Source: Xenorhabdus griffiniae (GTDB lineage: Bacteria > Pseudomonadota > Gammaproteobacteria > Enterobacterales > Enterobacteriaceae). Taken from it: 64,000 nt of DNA. The first letter of the stretch is position 1. Each line of letters begins with the position of its first letter. Of the stretch, positions 38,900-48,040 are shown piece by piece. Under the pieces are notes generated by a model. It worked only from the letters and a program-made list of their open reading frames with translations. It did not search any database and was not told where the DNA came from. The stretch covers positions 62,001 to 126,000 of the forward strand of contig NZ_LDNM01000016.1 in NCBI RefSeq assembly GCF_001028135.1. The letters are read 5' to 3'. The position numbers and the translations under genes are program-made.

Positions 38900-39320
38900 A
38901 TTAAGGGAGTCTCGCCATACCCGCCTGTTTTCCACAGGCGTGCATGGTGTAGTTGCCATTGCTGCTTTGGTGGCACCCTGGCCGATTAACAGTGCTTATT
39001 TTTGGCTTCCGTTTTTCTGGTTTTCACTGTTTGCCATTATTATAAGCAGTTGGGCATGGAGCCAGAAAAATATCCGGCAGTGTCAGGGCCAGTTGGTACT
39101 GTTCGAAAGCAACAAAGTGCATTGGCAAAAAGCTGCCTGGCGTATCGCTCAACCACCGTGGTTCCATCGCTATGGTATGGTCGTTATGCTCCATGCATTT
39201 AGTGAGGCAGAAAATAGGCGCTACTCACCGCCAGTTCGGTTATGGATAGCATCAGATAGTATGTCGCCCGCGGCCTGGCGTCATTTGAATCAATTGATGC
39301 GCCAATATCCTGGACAGTGA
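38880..39320 (+). CDS. cptA: Inner-membrane protein CptA (YgfX)
   Basis: Membrane partner of SdhE; in E. coli reported as a toxin-like inhibitor of cell division and in Serratia as interacting with SdhE. The protein is 146 aa, starting at a GTG ([16 protein letters not shown]) that matches the family start. Two hydrophobic helices (residues about 19-37 and 41-60) are followed by a soluble beta-rich domain with WLA-like [17 protein letters not shown]. It overlaps sdhE and converges on fldB after 6 nt. Confidence 0.9.
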   Translation: MVLWNNKLRESRHTRLFSTGVHGVVAIAALVAPWPINSAYFWLPFFWFSLFAIIISSWAWSQKNIRQCQGQLVLFESNKVHWQKAAWRIAQPPWFHRYGMVVMLHAFSEAENRRYSPPVRLWIASDSMSPAAWRHLNQLMRQYPGQ

Positions 39321-39326
39321 GGATTA

Positions 39327-39848
39327 CTAAAACAACGCGTCCATTTCCGCTAATATCTGCATGCACCATTCGCTTAAACGTTCATCTGTTTGTTCGAATT
39401 GGTTCACATCATCCAGAGCCAGCCCGACAAAATGTTTGCCATCTTCGGACAGCGGTTTCGGGCTGGTAAATTCATAACCATCGGTTGGCCAAAACCCGAT
39501 AAACTGTACACCCGTTGGTAACAGATGGTGATACAGCATTCCCAATGCATCCAGAAACCACTCGCCATAATCGATCTGATCGCCCATTCCATACATGGCA
39601 ACGATTTTTCCTGCCAGATCTAACGAAGGAAGTTGATCCCAGATAGTCAGCCAATCCTCCTGTAATTCGCCGAAGTCCCAGGTAGGGATACCGAGGATCA
39701 GGACAGAATATTCTTCCATCAAGCGGGGATCACAATCCTTGACATCATGTAGTTCGATCAGATCTTCACCGAGTATATCGCGTATTTTTTCTGCTACTAT
39801 TTCTGTATAGCAGGTACTGGAGCCGTAAAAGAGACCAATTTTCATCAT
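39327..39848 (-). CDS. fldB: Flavodoxin FldB
   Basis: FMN electron carrier of the long-chain flavodoxin type, a SoxRS-induced paralogue of FldA in E. coli. The protein is 173 aa, equal to E. coli FldB. The FMN phosphate loop [18 protein letters not shown] has the FldB-specific SSTCYTE in place of GSDTGNTE. The loops [13 protein letters not shown] and [12 protein letters not shown] contact the flavin. A second in-frame ATG (39845) is equally possible. It diverges from xerD. Confidence 0.95.
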   Translation of the reverse strand: MMKIGLFYGSSTCYTEIVAEKIRDILGEDLIELHDVKDCDPRLMEEYSVLILGIPTWDFGELQEDWLTIWDQLPSLDLAGKIVAMYGMGDQIDYGEWFLDALGMLYHHLLPTGVQFIGFWPTDGYEFTSPKPLSEDGKHFVGLALDDVNQFEQTDERLSEWCMQILAEMDALF

Positions 39849-39955
39849 TATTTATCAGGGAATTTCGAATATCAGGATCGGTATTGTAACAGAATAATTG
39901 CTTTTTCAGGCATAATAGCCGATTGGAAGGTGCAGATAGGCAGACAGGAGGTGTT

Positions 39956-40927
39956 GTGCCAAAAAAACATAACCTATCAGACAATCATTCATCGGAAGAT
40001 GATGTAATTAAACAGCATCCACCGGAACCACATCCACTGGCCAATCCCCTGATAGAGCAATTTCTCGATACCATCTGGCTGGAAAAAGATCTGGCCGAAA
40101 ACACCCTGGTCTCTTATCGGCTTGATTTACAAGCCTTGAACAATTGGTTGGTGCATTATGGTCATGATTTACTTTCAGTGCAGTCGATAGAATTACAATC
40201 ATTTTTGGCTGAACGAGTAGATGGCGGTTATAAAGCCAGTAGTTCAGCCCGCTTGCTGAGTGCCATGCGGCGGTTGTTTCAGTATCTATATCGTGAAAGA
40301 ATGCGGGCAGATGATCCAACAGCACTATTATCTGCGCCTAAGTTGCCTAAACGTCTGCCCAAGGATTTAAGCGAAAAACAAGTTGAAAATTTGCTTAATG
40401 CGCCTTCGGTTGACCAACCCCTTGAATTGCGGGATAAAGCCATGCTGGAAGTGCTTTATGCTTGCGGATTGCGAGTGTCAGAACTGGTTGGCCTGACCTT
40501 ATCTGATGTGAGCTTACGTCAGGGCGTGGTCAGAATTGTGGGTAAGGGAAATAAGGAAAGGTTGGTTCCTTTGGGAGAAGAGGCTGTTTATTGGCTGGAA
40601 AAATATCTGGAATATGGACGTCCGTGGTTATTGAATGGTTCTGTATCTGATGTATTTTTTCCCAGTAAGCGGGGAACGCAGATGACACGCCAGACGTTCT
40701 GGCACCGAATCAAACACTATGCCATATTGGCAAGCATTGATGTTGAACGCTTGTCACCCCATGTCTTACGCCATGCTTTTGCAACACATTTACTTAATCA
40801 TGGTGCAGACTTACGTGTTGTGCAGATGTTATTAGGCCATAGTGACCTCTCCACAACCCAGATTTATACCCATGTAGCCACCGAACGTCTCAAAGTGCTG
40901 CATCAACAACATCACCCTCGTGGGTAG
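39956..40927 (+). CDS. xerD: Site-specific tyrosine recombinase XerD
   Basis: With XerC resolves chromosome dimers at dif under FtsK control. I choose the GTG at 39956, which follows AGGAGGT with ideal spacing, giving 323 aa; E. coli XerD is 298 aa, so the N-terminus has an acidic, His/Pro-rich extension of about 25 residues (VPKKHNLSDNHSSEDDV...). Catalytic motifs are GLRVSELVGL (Arg), GKGNKERLVPLG (Lys), HVLRHAFATHLL (His, Arg), LLGHSDLSTTQIYTH (His, Tyr). dsbC and recJ follow as in E. coli. Confidence 0.95.
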   Translation: MPKKHNLSDNHSSEDDVIKQHPPEPHPLANPLIEQFLDTIWLEKDLAENTLVSYRLDLQALNNWLVHYGHDLLSVQSIELQSFLAERVDGGYKASSSARLLSAMRRLFQYLYRERMRADDPTALLSAPKLPKRLPKDLSEKQVENLLNAPSVDQPLELRDKAMLEVLYACGLRVSELVGLTLSDVSLRQGVVRIVGKGNKERLVPLGEEAVYWLEKYLEYGRPWLLNGSVSDVFFPSKRGTQMTRQTFWHRIKHYAILASIDVERLSPHVLRHAFATHLLNHGADLRVVQMLLGHSDLSTTQIYTHVATERLKVLHQQHHPRG

Positions 40928-40961
40928 CTGCGAATGAGGTGAAAAAATAAAGGAACGAATA

Positions 40962-41663
40962 ATGAAGAAGATCTCGTTTTGCCTTTCATTACTGTTGACG
41001 GCTGTTGCCAGCAATGCTTTCGCTGATGAGAGTGCTATCAATAACACACTGTCTAAAATGGGAATTAAGGCTGAAAGTATCACGCCATCCCCATTACCAA
41101 GTGTGAGTTCAATTTTAACTGAGCATGGCACTATTTATATATCTGATGATGGTAAATACCTGTTACAAGGGCCACTTTATGATATTAGTGGCAAAATACC
41201 CAAAAATATCAGTAACCAGGTTCTGGTTAAAAAATTGGAAGCTTTGAAAAATCAAATGATTATTTACAAAGCGCCAAAAGAAAAACATGTTGTTACTGTT
41301 TTTACTGATATTACCTGTGGTTATTGCCGTAAATTGCATGAGAGTATGCAAGAATACAACGAATTGGGGATTACTGTCCGTTACCTGGCGTTTCCTCGTC
41401 ATGGCTTGCAACACCAATCAGCTAAAGATATGCAGTCTATTTGGTGCAGTGCAACCCCGAATAAGTCACTGAACGCTGCTTTTAAAGGCGAAAATGTCTC
41501 CCCAATTAAGGCATGTAAGACCGACATCGAAAAACAATATCAGCTGGGCTTACAGTTTGGCGTCCAGGGTACACCAGCGATTGTCCTAAAAAATGGCAAA
41601 GTACTCGGTGGGTACTTGTCACCCAAAGATTTGCAGGCTGAATTAGAGCATGACGGTGAATGA
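40962..41663 (+). CDS. dsbC: Periplasmic disulfide isomerase DsbC
   Basis: Homodimeric protein disulfide isomerase that repairs wrong disulfides and is kept reduced by DsbD. The Sec signal MKKISFCLSLLLTAVASNAF ends with cleavage after AFA. The redox site C119-GY-C122 lies in ITCGYCRKLHESM. The cis-proline is in GTPAIV. The protein is 233 aa (E. coli 236). Confidence 0.96.
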   Translation: MKKISFCLSLLLTAVASNAFADESAINNTLSKMGIKAESITPSPLPSVSSILTEHGTIYISDDGKYLLQGPLYDISGKIPKNISNQVLVKKLEALKNQMIIYKAPKEKHVVTVFTDITCGYCRKLHESMQEYNELGITVRYLAFPRHGLQHQSAKDMQSIWCSATPNKSLNAAFKGENVSPIKACKTDIEKQYQLGLQFGVQGTPAIVLKNGKVLGGYLSPKDLQAELEHDGE

Positions 41664-41734
41664 TCGAAATCGTTCAGGCATTCCATTCAGTGAATACAAA
41701 AACGCGTGAATAAAAAATCAGTGAATAAGAAACT

Positions 41735-43468
41735 GTGAGTAGAGAAATACAACTCCGCCGCCGACCGGTGGCGGATCCTAACCATCTTCCCAAGGATATC
41801 CATCCATTATTGCGCCGTTTATATGCTATGCGTGGCATACTTCAAGCTGATGAACTGGAGCGTAGTGCAAAGGGACTTCTCAATTACCAGTCTCTCAATG
41901 GCATTGAGCAGGCAGTTGCCTTGTTGATCACTGCATTATATGAACATTGGCGTATTGTCATTGTTGGCGATTTTGATGCAGATGGGGCAACCAGTACCGC
42001 TTTGAGTATCCGCGCTTTGCGTGCCATGGGATATCGTAACCTTGATTATCTTGTGCCAAACCGTTTTGAAGATGGTTATGGATTAAGCGTTCAGGTGGTT
42101 GATGAAGTTGTCAAAAGAAGCGCAGATCTGATTATCACCGTGGATAATGGGATCTCATCCCATGATGGTGTCGCTGCGGCACATCAACATGGCATCAAGG
42201 TGATCGTCACTGATCACCATTTACCGGGCGAAATACTGCCCGCCGCAGATGCCATGATTAATCCTAATTTAGTTGACTGCGCTTTTCCTTCTAAGGCGTT
42301 AGCAGGGGTTGGTGTGGCATTTTATCTGATGTCTGCACTCAGGGCTGAATTGCGCAACCTGGCATGGTTTGAGCAACAAGGTATTCCATTACCTAATTTG
42401 GCAGAGCTGCTGGATTTAGTGGCATTGGGTACAGTGGCTGACGTGGTTCCTCTCGATACCAATAACCGCATTCTGGTATATCAAGGACTCAATCGCATTC
42501 GGGCAGGGCGTTGCTGTGCGGGAATACGGGCGCTGCTCGAAGTTTCCAAACGGGAAGCGACAAAATTGGCCGCCAGTGATTTGGGGTTCGCGTTGGGACC
42601 ACGATTAAATGCCGCCGGACGTCTGGATGATATGTCCGTTGGGGTGGCGTTATTACTGGCCGATGACATGGCACAAGCCCGTCAGATTGCTTGTGAACTG
42701 GATGGCTTAAACCAAACCCGCCGGGAAATCGAACAAGGTATGCAGCAAGAGGCCTTGCTGATTTGCGATAAAATCGAGCGAACCCATACCCAGTTACCTT
42801 ACGGATTAGCCATTTACCATCCCGAATGGCATCAGGGGGTGGTGGGTATTTTGGCCTCACGTATTAAAGAGCGTTTTCATCGTCCGGTTATTGCTTTTGC
42901 TCCGGCGGGCGATGGAACTTTGAAAGGCTCTGGGCGTTCCGTTAATGGCTTACATATGCGGGATGCACTTGAACGTCTTGATACTCTGTCCCCCGGACTG
43001 ATGTTGAAATTTGGTGGTCATGCGATGGCCGCGGGATTGTCGATTGAACAAGACAAATTTGACCTCTTTCAGCACTCTTTTTCCGAACTGGTCGCAGACT
43101 GGATGGATATCGCCCAACTTGAAGGGGTAATCTGGAGCGACGGTGAATTAGCATTGGAAGAATTATCGCTGGAAATTGCTGAAATTCTGCGTGATGGCGG
43201 CCCGTGGGGGCAGGCATTTGCGGAACCGGTTTTTGACGGCAAATTCAAGCTACTGCAGCAGCGTATTGTGGGTGGAAAGCACTTGAAAGTCATGCTTGAA
43301 CCATTAAATGGTGGGCCAATGTTAGATGGCATTGCATTTAATATTGATGTCAGTCGCTGGCCGGATAACAGTATCAAAACGGTAGAATTGGCTTATAAAC
43401 TGGATATTAACGAATTTCGTGGTAAACGTGATGTTCAGCTTTTGATCCAGCATATTTGGCCCTGGTGA
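41735..43468 (+). CDS. recJ: Single-stranded-DNA-specific exonuclease RecJ
   Basis: 5'-3' ssDNA exonuclease of the DHH family used in RecF recombination, mismatch repair and base excision repair. The protein is 577 aa, identical in length to E. coli. The start is GTG (41735), which gives the conserved QLRRRPV N-terminus. Metal-binding motifs are VGDFDADGATSTAL, DNGISSHDG, VTDHHLPGE and the DHHA1 motif KGSGRSVNGLHMRDAL. prfB follows after 135 bp. Confidence 0.96.
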   Translation: MSREIQLRRRPVADPNHLPKDIHPLLRRLYAMRGILQADELERSAKGLLNYQSLNGIEQAVALLITALYEHWRIVIVGDFDADGATSTALSIRALRAMGYRNLDYLVPNRFEDGYGLSVQVVDEVVKRSADLIITVDNGISSHDGVAAAHQHGIKVIVTDHHLPGEILPAADAMINPNLVDCAFPSKALAGVGVAFYLMSALRAELRNLAWFEQQGIPLPNLAELLDLVALGTVADVVPLDTNNRILVYQGLNRIRAGRCCAGIRALLEVSKREATKLAASDLGFALGPRLNAAGRLDDMSVGVALLLADDMAQARQIACELDGLNQTRREIEQGMQQEALLICDKIERTHTQLPYGLAIYHPEWHQGVVGILASRIKERFHRPVIAFAPAGDGTLKGSGRSVNGLHMRDALERLDTLSPGLMLKFGGHAMAAGLSIEQDKFDLFQHSFSELVADWMDIAQLEGVIWSDGELALEELSLEIAEILRDGGPWGQAFAEPVFDGKFKLLQQRIVGGKHLKVMLEPLNGGPMLDGIAFNIDVSRWPDNSIKTVELAYKLDINEFRGKRDVQLLIQHIWPW

Positions 43469-43481
43469 ATGAACTTCGGTT

Positions 43482-43512
43482 TTCCAGTTGCATTTAAAAG
43501 ATGAAGGCTATA
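43482..43512. repeat. Single terminal fragment of an ERIC-like element
   Basis: CCAGTTGCATTTAAAAGATG followed by AAGGCTATAA, after recJ, resembles the right end of ERIC-type repeats (AAGATGAAGGGTATA). No left end is present, so this is a weak call. Confidence 0.3.
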
Positions 43513-43603
43513 AACCCCTTGATAGATCCGTTACAATACACGGTTCGAAAATATCCATGCGACCATCGTTTATTCATAATACACAACGTATAAGACACGA
43601 AAT

Positions 43604-44702
43604 ATGTTTGAAATTAATCCGGTAAAAAATCACATTCAGGACCTGTCTGAGCGGACAGCAGTTCTGAGGGGGTATCTTTGACTATGATGCCAAGAAAGAA
43701 CGTTTAGAAGAAGTCAATGCTGAACTCGAACAGCCTGATGTCTGGAATGAACCGGAACGGGCACAGGCGTTGGGTAAAGAGCGTTCATCACTGGAAAGCA
43801 TCGTAGAAACTATTGATCAGCTGACCCAGGGATTGGAAGATGTGAACGGCCTGCTGGAATTAGCCGTTGAAGCTGATGACGAAGAAACCTTCAATGAAGC
43901 CGTCGTTGAGTTGGAACAGCTGGAAGAGAAGTTAGGCCAACTTGAATTCCGGCGCATGTTTTCTGGTCAATATGACAGCGCAAACTGCTATCTGGATCTT
44001 CAGGCGGGATCTGGTGGCACAGAAGCACAGGATTGGGCCAGCATGTTGATGCGTATGTACCTGCGTTGGGCAGAATCCAGAGGCTTCAAGACAGAGATTA
44101 TTGAAGAGTCTGATGGTGATGTTGCTGGTCTGAAATCTGCCACCATCAAGATCATGGGTGAATATGCTTACGGTTGGTTGCGTACAGAAACGGGCGTCCA
44201 TCGTTTAGTACGTAAAAGTCCTTTTGATTCAGGTGGTCGCCGCCATACATCATTTAGCTCTGCCTTTATCTATCCAGAAGTGGATGATGATATTGATATC
44301 GAGATCAATCCGGCTGATCTACGTATTGATGTATATCGTGCCTCTGGTGCGGGTGGTCAGCACGTTAACAAAACCGAATCTGCAGTACGTATCACCCACG
44401 TACCGACGGGTGTTGTCACCCAATGTCAGACAGACCGTTCTCAGCATAAAAACAAAGACCAAGCGATGAAACAGTTGAAAGCGAAACTGTACGAATTGGA
44501 AATGCAGAAGAAGAATGCTGATAAACAAGTAATGGAAGATAACAAATCGGACATCGGTTGGGGCAGTCAGATTCGCTCTTACGTTTTGGATGATTCCCGC
44601 ATTAAAGATTTGCGTACTGGTGTAGAAACCCGCAATACACAATCTGTGCTGGATGGGGATCTGGACAAATTCATTGAAGCAAGCTTAAAAGCTGGCCTAT
44701 GA
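43604..44702 (+). CDS. prfB: Peptide chain release factor 2 PrfB (programmed +1 frameshift)
   Basis: Release factor for UGA and UAA stop codons. The first frame (43604-43681) encodes 25 residues, [20 protein letters not shown] then LRGYL, and meets an in-frame TGA at 43679. A +1 shift at CTT-TGA continues with [16 protein letters not shown], giving 365 aa, the exact E. coli length. The anticodon-like SPF motif ([13 protein letters not shown]) and catalytic GGQ ([12 protein letters not shown]) are present. It is not a pseudogene. lysS follows after 9 nt, an enterobacterial operon. Confidence 0.97.
43667..43681 (+). promoter_or_regulatory. RF2 autoregulatory frameshift signal
   Basis: AGGGGG (internal anti-Shine-Dalgarno-binding element) three bases before CTT-TGA. 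When RF2 is low, slow reading of UGA promotes the +1 slip, so RF2 controls its own synthesis. The layout is the same as in E. coli. Confidence 0.95.
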
Positions 44703-44711
44703 GGAACTCAA

Positions 44712-46232
44712 ATGTCACAACAACAACAAGGCGCTGAACAGGCTCCTGATTTAAATAACGAACTGAAAACGCGCCGTGAAAAACTGGTTGCCTTGCGCAG
44801 CAATGGCATTGCTTTCCCAAATGATTTTCGTCGTGAAAACATTTCCGCAGATCTGCATGCCAAATATGATGACAAGACTAAGGAAGAACTGGAAGAGCTT
44901 GACATCGAAGTGACCGTTGCTGGTCGTATGATGACTCGTCGCATCATGGGTAAGGCCTCTTTTGCCACCCTGCAAGACATGGGGGGACGCATTCAGATCT
45001 ACGTTTCCCGTGATGATCTGCCGGAGGGTATTTACAACACGCAGTTCAAGAAATGGGATTTGGGTGACATTTTAGGCGCACGCGGTAAGCTGTTCAAAAC
45101 TCAAACGGGTGAGCTTTCTATCCATTGTACTGAGTTGCGCTTGCTGACTAAGGCATTGCGTCCACTGCCGGATAAATTCCACGGCTTGGCGGATCAGGAA
45201 ACTCGCTATCGTCAGCGTTATTTGGATCTGATCTCGAACGATGAATCACGCAAGGCATTCCAGATCCGTTCCCGCGTGATGTCGGCATTACGCAGCTTCA
45301 TGATCCAAAAAGGCTTTATGGAAGTTGAAACGCCGATGATGCAAGCGATCCCTGGGGGGGCAAGTGCGCGTCCATTCATTACGCACCATAACGCGCTGGA
45401 TATTGACATGTACCTGCGCATTGCGCCAGAACTGTACCTGAAACGTTTGGTAGTCGGTGGTTTTGAGCGCGTTTTCGAAATCAACCGCAACTTCCGTAAT
45501 GAAGGTGTTTCCCCGCGCCACAATCCAGAGTTCACTATGATGGAACTCTACATGGCTTACGCGGATTATCAGGATCTGATCGTACTGACCGAAGAACTGT
45601 TCCGTACCCTGACTCAAGAAGTACTGGGTACAACATCGGTGAAATACGGCGAACAGGCATTTGATTTTGGTCAGCCTTTTACCAAGATGACCATGAAAGA
45701 AGCGATTTGCAAATATCGTCCAGAAACCAACATGGCCGATCTGGATGATATGGACAAAGCGGTTGCTATAGCGAAATCCTTGGGCATTGATGTTGAAAAG
45801 GGCTGGGGCTTAGGCCGTGTTCAGTGTGAAATCTTTGAAGAAACAGCGGAAAGTCACCTGATCCAGCCGACATTCATTACAGAATATCCGGCAGAAGTTT
45901 CTCCGCTGGCACGCCGTAACGATGACAACCCATTCATTACGGATCGTTTTGAATTCTTCATCGGTGGCCGTGAAATTGGTAATGGCTTTTCGGAGCTGAA
46001 CGACGCGGAAGATCAGGCCGAGCGCTTTGCAGAGCAGGTTCGCCAGAAAGATCAGGGTGATGACGAAGCGATGTTCTACGATGAAGACTATATTACTGCG
46101 TTGGAGCACGGCTTGCCGCCAACAGCAGGCTTAGGGATTGGTATCGACCGTATGGTGATGTTGTTTACTGACAGCCACACCATCCGTGATGTTATCCTGT
46201 TCCCGGCAATGCGTCCGCATACGCATAAATAA
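44712..46232 (+). CDS. lysS: Lysyl-tRNA synthetase LysS (class II)
   Basis: Charges tRNA-Lys. The protein is 506 aa (E. coli LysS 505). It has an N-terminal OB-fold anticodon-binding domain ([20 protein letters not shown]) and a class II catalytic core: motif 2 [18 protein letters not shown] and motif 3 [16 protein letters not shown]. It ends in a strong terminator. It is the last conserved gene before the accessory island. Confidence 0.97.
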   Translation: MSQQQQGAEQAPDLNNELKTRREKLVALRSNGIAFPNDFRRENISADLHAKYDDKTKEELEELDIEVTVAGRMMTRRIMGKASFATLQDMGGRIQIYVSRDDLPEGIYNTQFKKWDLGDILGARGKLFKTQTGELSIHCTELRLLTKALRPLPDKFHGLADQETRYRQRYLDLISNDESRKAFQIRSRVMSALRSFMIQKGFMEVETPMMQAIPGGASARPFITHHNALDIDMYLRIAPELYLKRLVVGGFERVFEINRNFRNEGVSPRHNPEFTMMELYMAYADYQDLIVLTEELFRTLTQEVLGTTSVKYGEQAFDFGQPFTKMTMKEAICKYRPETNMADLDDMDKAVAIAKSLGIDVEKGWGLGRVQCEIFEETAESHLIQPTFITEYPAEVSPLARRNDDNPFITDRFEFFIGGREIGNGFSELNDAEDQAERFAEQVRQKDQGDDEAMFYDEDYITALEHGLPPTAGLGIGIDRMVMLFTDSHTIRDVILFPAMRPHTHK

Positions 46233-46258
46233 TCATTTCTTGATTAAAACCAGTCAAA

Positions 46259-46292
46259 CGCGCTGTCCGGCTAACCGGACAGCGCGTTTTTT
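46259..46292 (+). terminator. Terminator of prfB-lysS
   Basis: CGCGCTGTCCGG-CTAA-CCGGACAGCGCG perfect 12-bp stem followed by TTTTTT, 26 nt after the lysS stop. Confidence 0.95.
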
Positions 46293-46431
46293 AACGGGCA
46301 ATTGCCACATTCGCTTTGATATGTTTAAGGTGAACAACAATCGTGAAGGTCACAACCACCAATAATGACCATGCCCCCCATTTTCCTGCAAAGTTGATAT
46401 AAATTTCCAGTGCCACTAAATCCAGTTTCAT
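46291..46431 (-). CDS. Small hypothetical membrane ORF (46 aa)
   Basis: An ATG at 46431 opens 46 codons to a TAA at 46293-46291. The product begins MKLDLVALEIYINFAGKWGA and has one clear hydrophobic span (about residues 20-34) followed by a basic tail ending HLKHIKANVAIAR. The ATG abuts palindromic repeat copy B, and the stop abuts the lysS terminator. No good ribosome-binding site is seen because the upstream bases belong to the repeat. It could be a genuine small membrane protein or the C-terminal remnant of a larger transporter cut by the repeat. I do not recognise a family. Confidence 0.3.
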   Translation of the reverse strand: MKLDLVALEIYINFAGKWGAWSLLVVVTFTIVVHLKHIKANVAIAR

Positions 46432-46432
46432 C

Positions 46433-46535
46433 TACTCGATAAACGTCAAGTTGCAATCCGCAAGACGACGCGAGGCCTTATATTTCCCCGCTGCGCGGAG
46501 AAATATAACACGCATTCTAAAGTTGGATTGGTATA
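46433..46535. repeat. About 105-bp palindromic intergenic repeat, copy B
   Basis: TACTCGATAAACGTCAAG...CCGCAAGACGACGCGAGGCC...CCCCGCTGCGCGGAGAAATA...AAGTTGGATTGGTATA. Same unit as copies A and C. It marks the boundary between lysS and the accessory island. Confidence 0.88.
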
Positions 46536-46560
46536 TATCAAGTGGTTCTAATTTTGTCAT

Positions 46561-47628
46561 TCAAAAATATATACGGTTCTTAGGAAGTATCTCAATATGT
46601 TCCGAAGAGAGTGTTAATGCTGAACATTGCTGTGCAAAGCGGATACTTTCTTTCAGTTCCATGCCTTCTAACCAGCAATGTACAAGGCCAGCCATCATGG
46701 CATCACCCGCGCCATTGGCATTAACAATATTGGTATTGATTGCACTTGAACATCCTGATGTATTATCCATTTCACTGTAATAAACACCTTCTGTATCCAT
46801 ACTCAAAATTAAGCGCTGGACGCCATGCTGATGAAACCAGTGTGCCGTATCAGCGGCATCTTTTTGGGTTTCAATTTTTATGCCACTAAGGATTTCTGCT
46901 TCAGTTCGATTGGGTTTTAAAGTATGAATATGCGATAGGAAATGGCGAATTTTGGATGCTTTGGATCTTGAAACCGTGTCAACAAAAATTGGGACATTAC
47001 CGGAATGATTAAATAGCCATTTTAGGGCTTCTTCAGTTAAATTACAGTCAATAACTAACACGTTAGCATGCTGAATTAAAGATTTAGCTTGAGATAATAA
47101 CGTAGGCGTTAATTTTTCCAGAATGCCCATATCATTAACAGTAACGACACACTTTCCATTTTCATCGATAACAGAATTGCAGATTGAAGTTTTTTCGCCA
47201 TCTAATTTATAGAAATAGTTAACATTAACACCGGCCGATTTTGTATGATCAAACAGTGCGTTGCCGTTTGAATCGTTACCGATAACGGAAATTAAATAAC
47301 TTTCATTTTTTAATAATGCAATATTTTGAGCGATATTTCTTCCTACACCCCCTGGTGTAGAAATAATTTTCCCTGGGTTGGAATCTTCATAAATTAATTT
47401 GGCTGAGGTATAGCTTGTTAAATCTATATTCGCTGCACCAATAGTCACAGTATAAACATCGTTAGATAAAATATACCCTTTGCCTTTAATATAACCTTTT
47501 TTACTTAGGTTCATAATATGCCCTGCAACACATGAGCGACTGATTCCGAGAATATCAGCAATTTCTTGTTGCTGAATGAAAGGATCACGCTTTAGAAGTT
47601 GCAATATCTGGTTTTCCCTTTTTGACAT
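46561..47628 (-). CDS. PfkB-family sugar/nucleoside kinase with N-terminal winged helix (YeiI-like)
   Basis: Predicted bifunctional-looking protein: a helix-turn-helix at residues about 1-50 (EIADILGISRSCVAGHIMNL) and a ribokinase/PfkB domain. The ATG at 47628 with AAAGG six bases upstream gives 355 aa; an in-frame start 27 nt earlier has no site. The first PfkB signature is GGVGRNIAQNIALL. The second, VNANGAGDAMMAGLVH, keeps GAGD with the catalytic Asp but replaces the usual D-T before it with N-A. Architecture and length resemble E. coli YeiI (about 362 aa), whose substrate is uncertain. No psuG or transporter is beside it. Confidence 0.8.
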   Translation of the reverse strand: MSKRENQILQLLKRDPFIQQQEIADILGISRSCVAGHIMNLSKKGYIKGKGYILSNDVYTVTIGAANIDLTSYTSAKLIYEDSNPGKIISTPGGVGRNIAQNIALLKNESYLISVIGNDSNGNALFDHTKSAGVNVNYFYKLDGEKTSICNSVIDENGKCVVTVNDMGILEKLTPTLLSQAKSLIQHANVLVIDCNLTEEALKWLFNHSGNVPIFVDTVSRSKASKIRHFLSHIHTLKPNRTEAEILSGIKIETQKDAADTAHWFHQHGVQRLILSMDTEGVYYSEMDNTSGCSSAINTNIVNANGAGDAMMAGLVHCWLEGMELKESIRFAQQCSALTLSSEHIEILPKNRIYF

Positions 47629-48040
47629 ATCATACCTTTGGTTGTTTTTTTGCACTGATGTTTTATGTCATATCTGACAGACAGTAAAGGCTATTTTTAT
47701 ATTTCTTTCTCATTATGAGAATATGATCGTAAGATTGGTAAAGCCAGTAAATAACATAAAAATGTGATGTTTGTCTCGAATATTATGCTGAAAAATTGAT
47801 GAAAATCAGGTAACTAAATACATCAAGTGAGTCAACTATATTTTATTCTGTTAGAATCTCTCTTAAAACAGTGTGTTGGATTGTTCTATGGAAACTGCAA
47901 ACATATGTTTGGTTTTTATGATTTGTTGATTTTCATGGCGAGGTGAAACTGGAATATATGACGAGAAAAAACGGCCCCCGGCGACATAATTAGCTATGTA
48001 ACCAGGGGCTTATTTACAACTCAAATTCTATTAGCCGGTA
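47629..48040. other. Intergenic gap kinase-pirB (412 bp)
   Basis: AT-rich. Contains the kinase promoter region and the pirB terminator hairpin (47965-48009, minus strand). No ORF with a supportable start is seen. Confidence 0.5.
47965..48009 (-). terminator. Terminator of pirA-pirB
   Basis: Read on the minus strand, GCCCCTGG...CCGGGGGC with an inner ACATA/TATGT stem is followed by CGTTTTTT, 31 nt after the pirB stop. Confidence 0.85.

Noticed and set aside
43604-43681. Apparent premature stop in prfB
   Set aside because: The TGA at codon 26 is preceded by AGGGGG and CTT, the known RF2 +1 frameshift signal; the downstream frame is intact and full-length.
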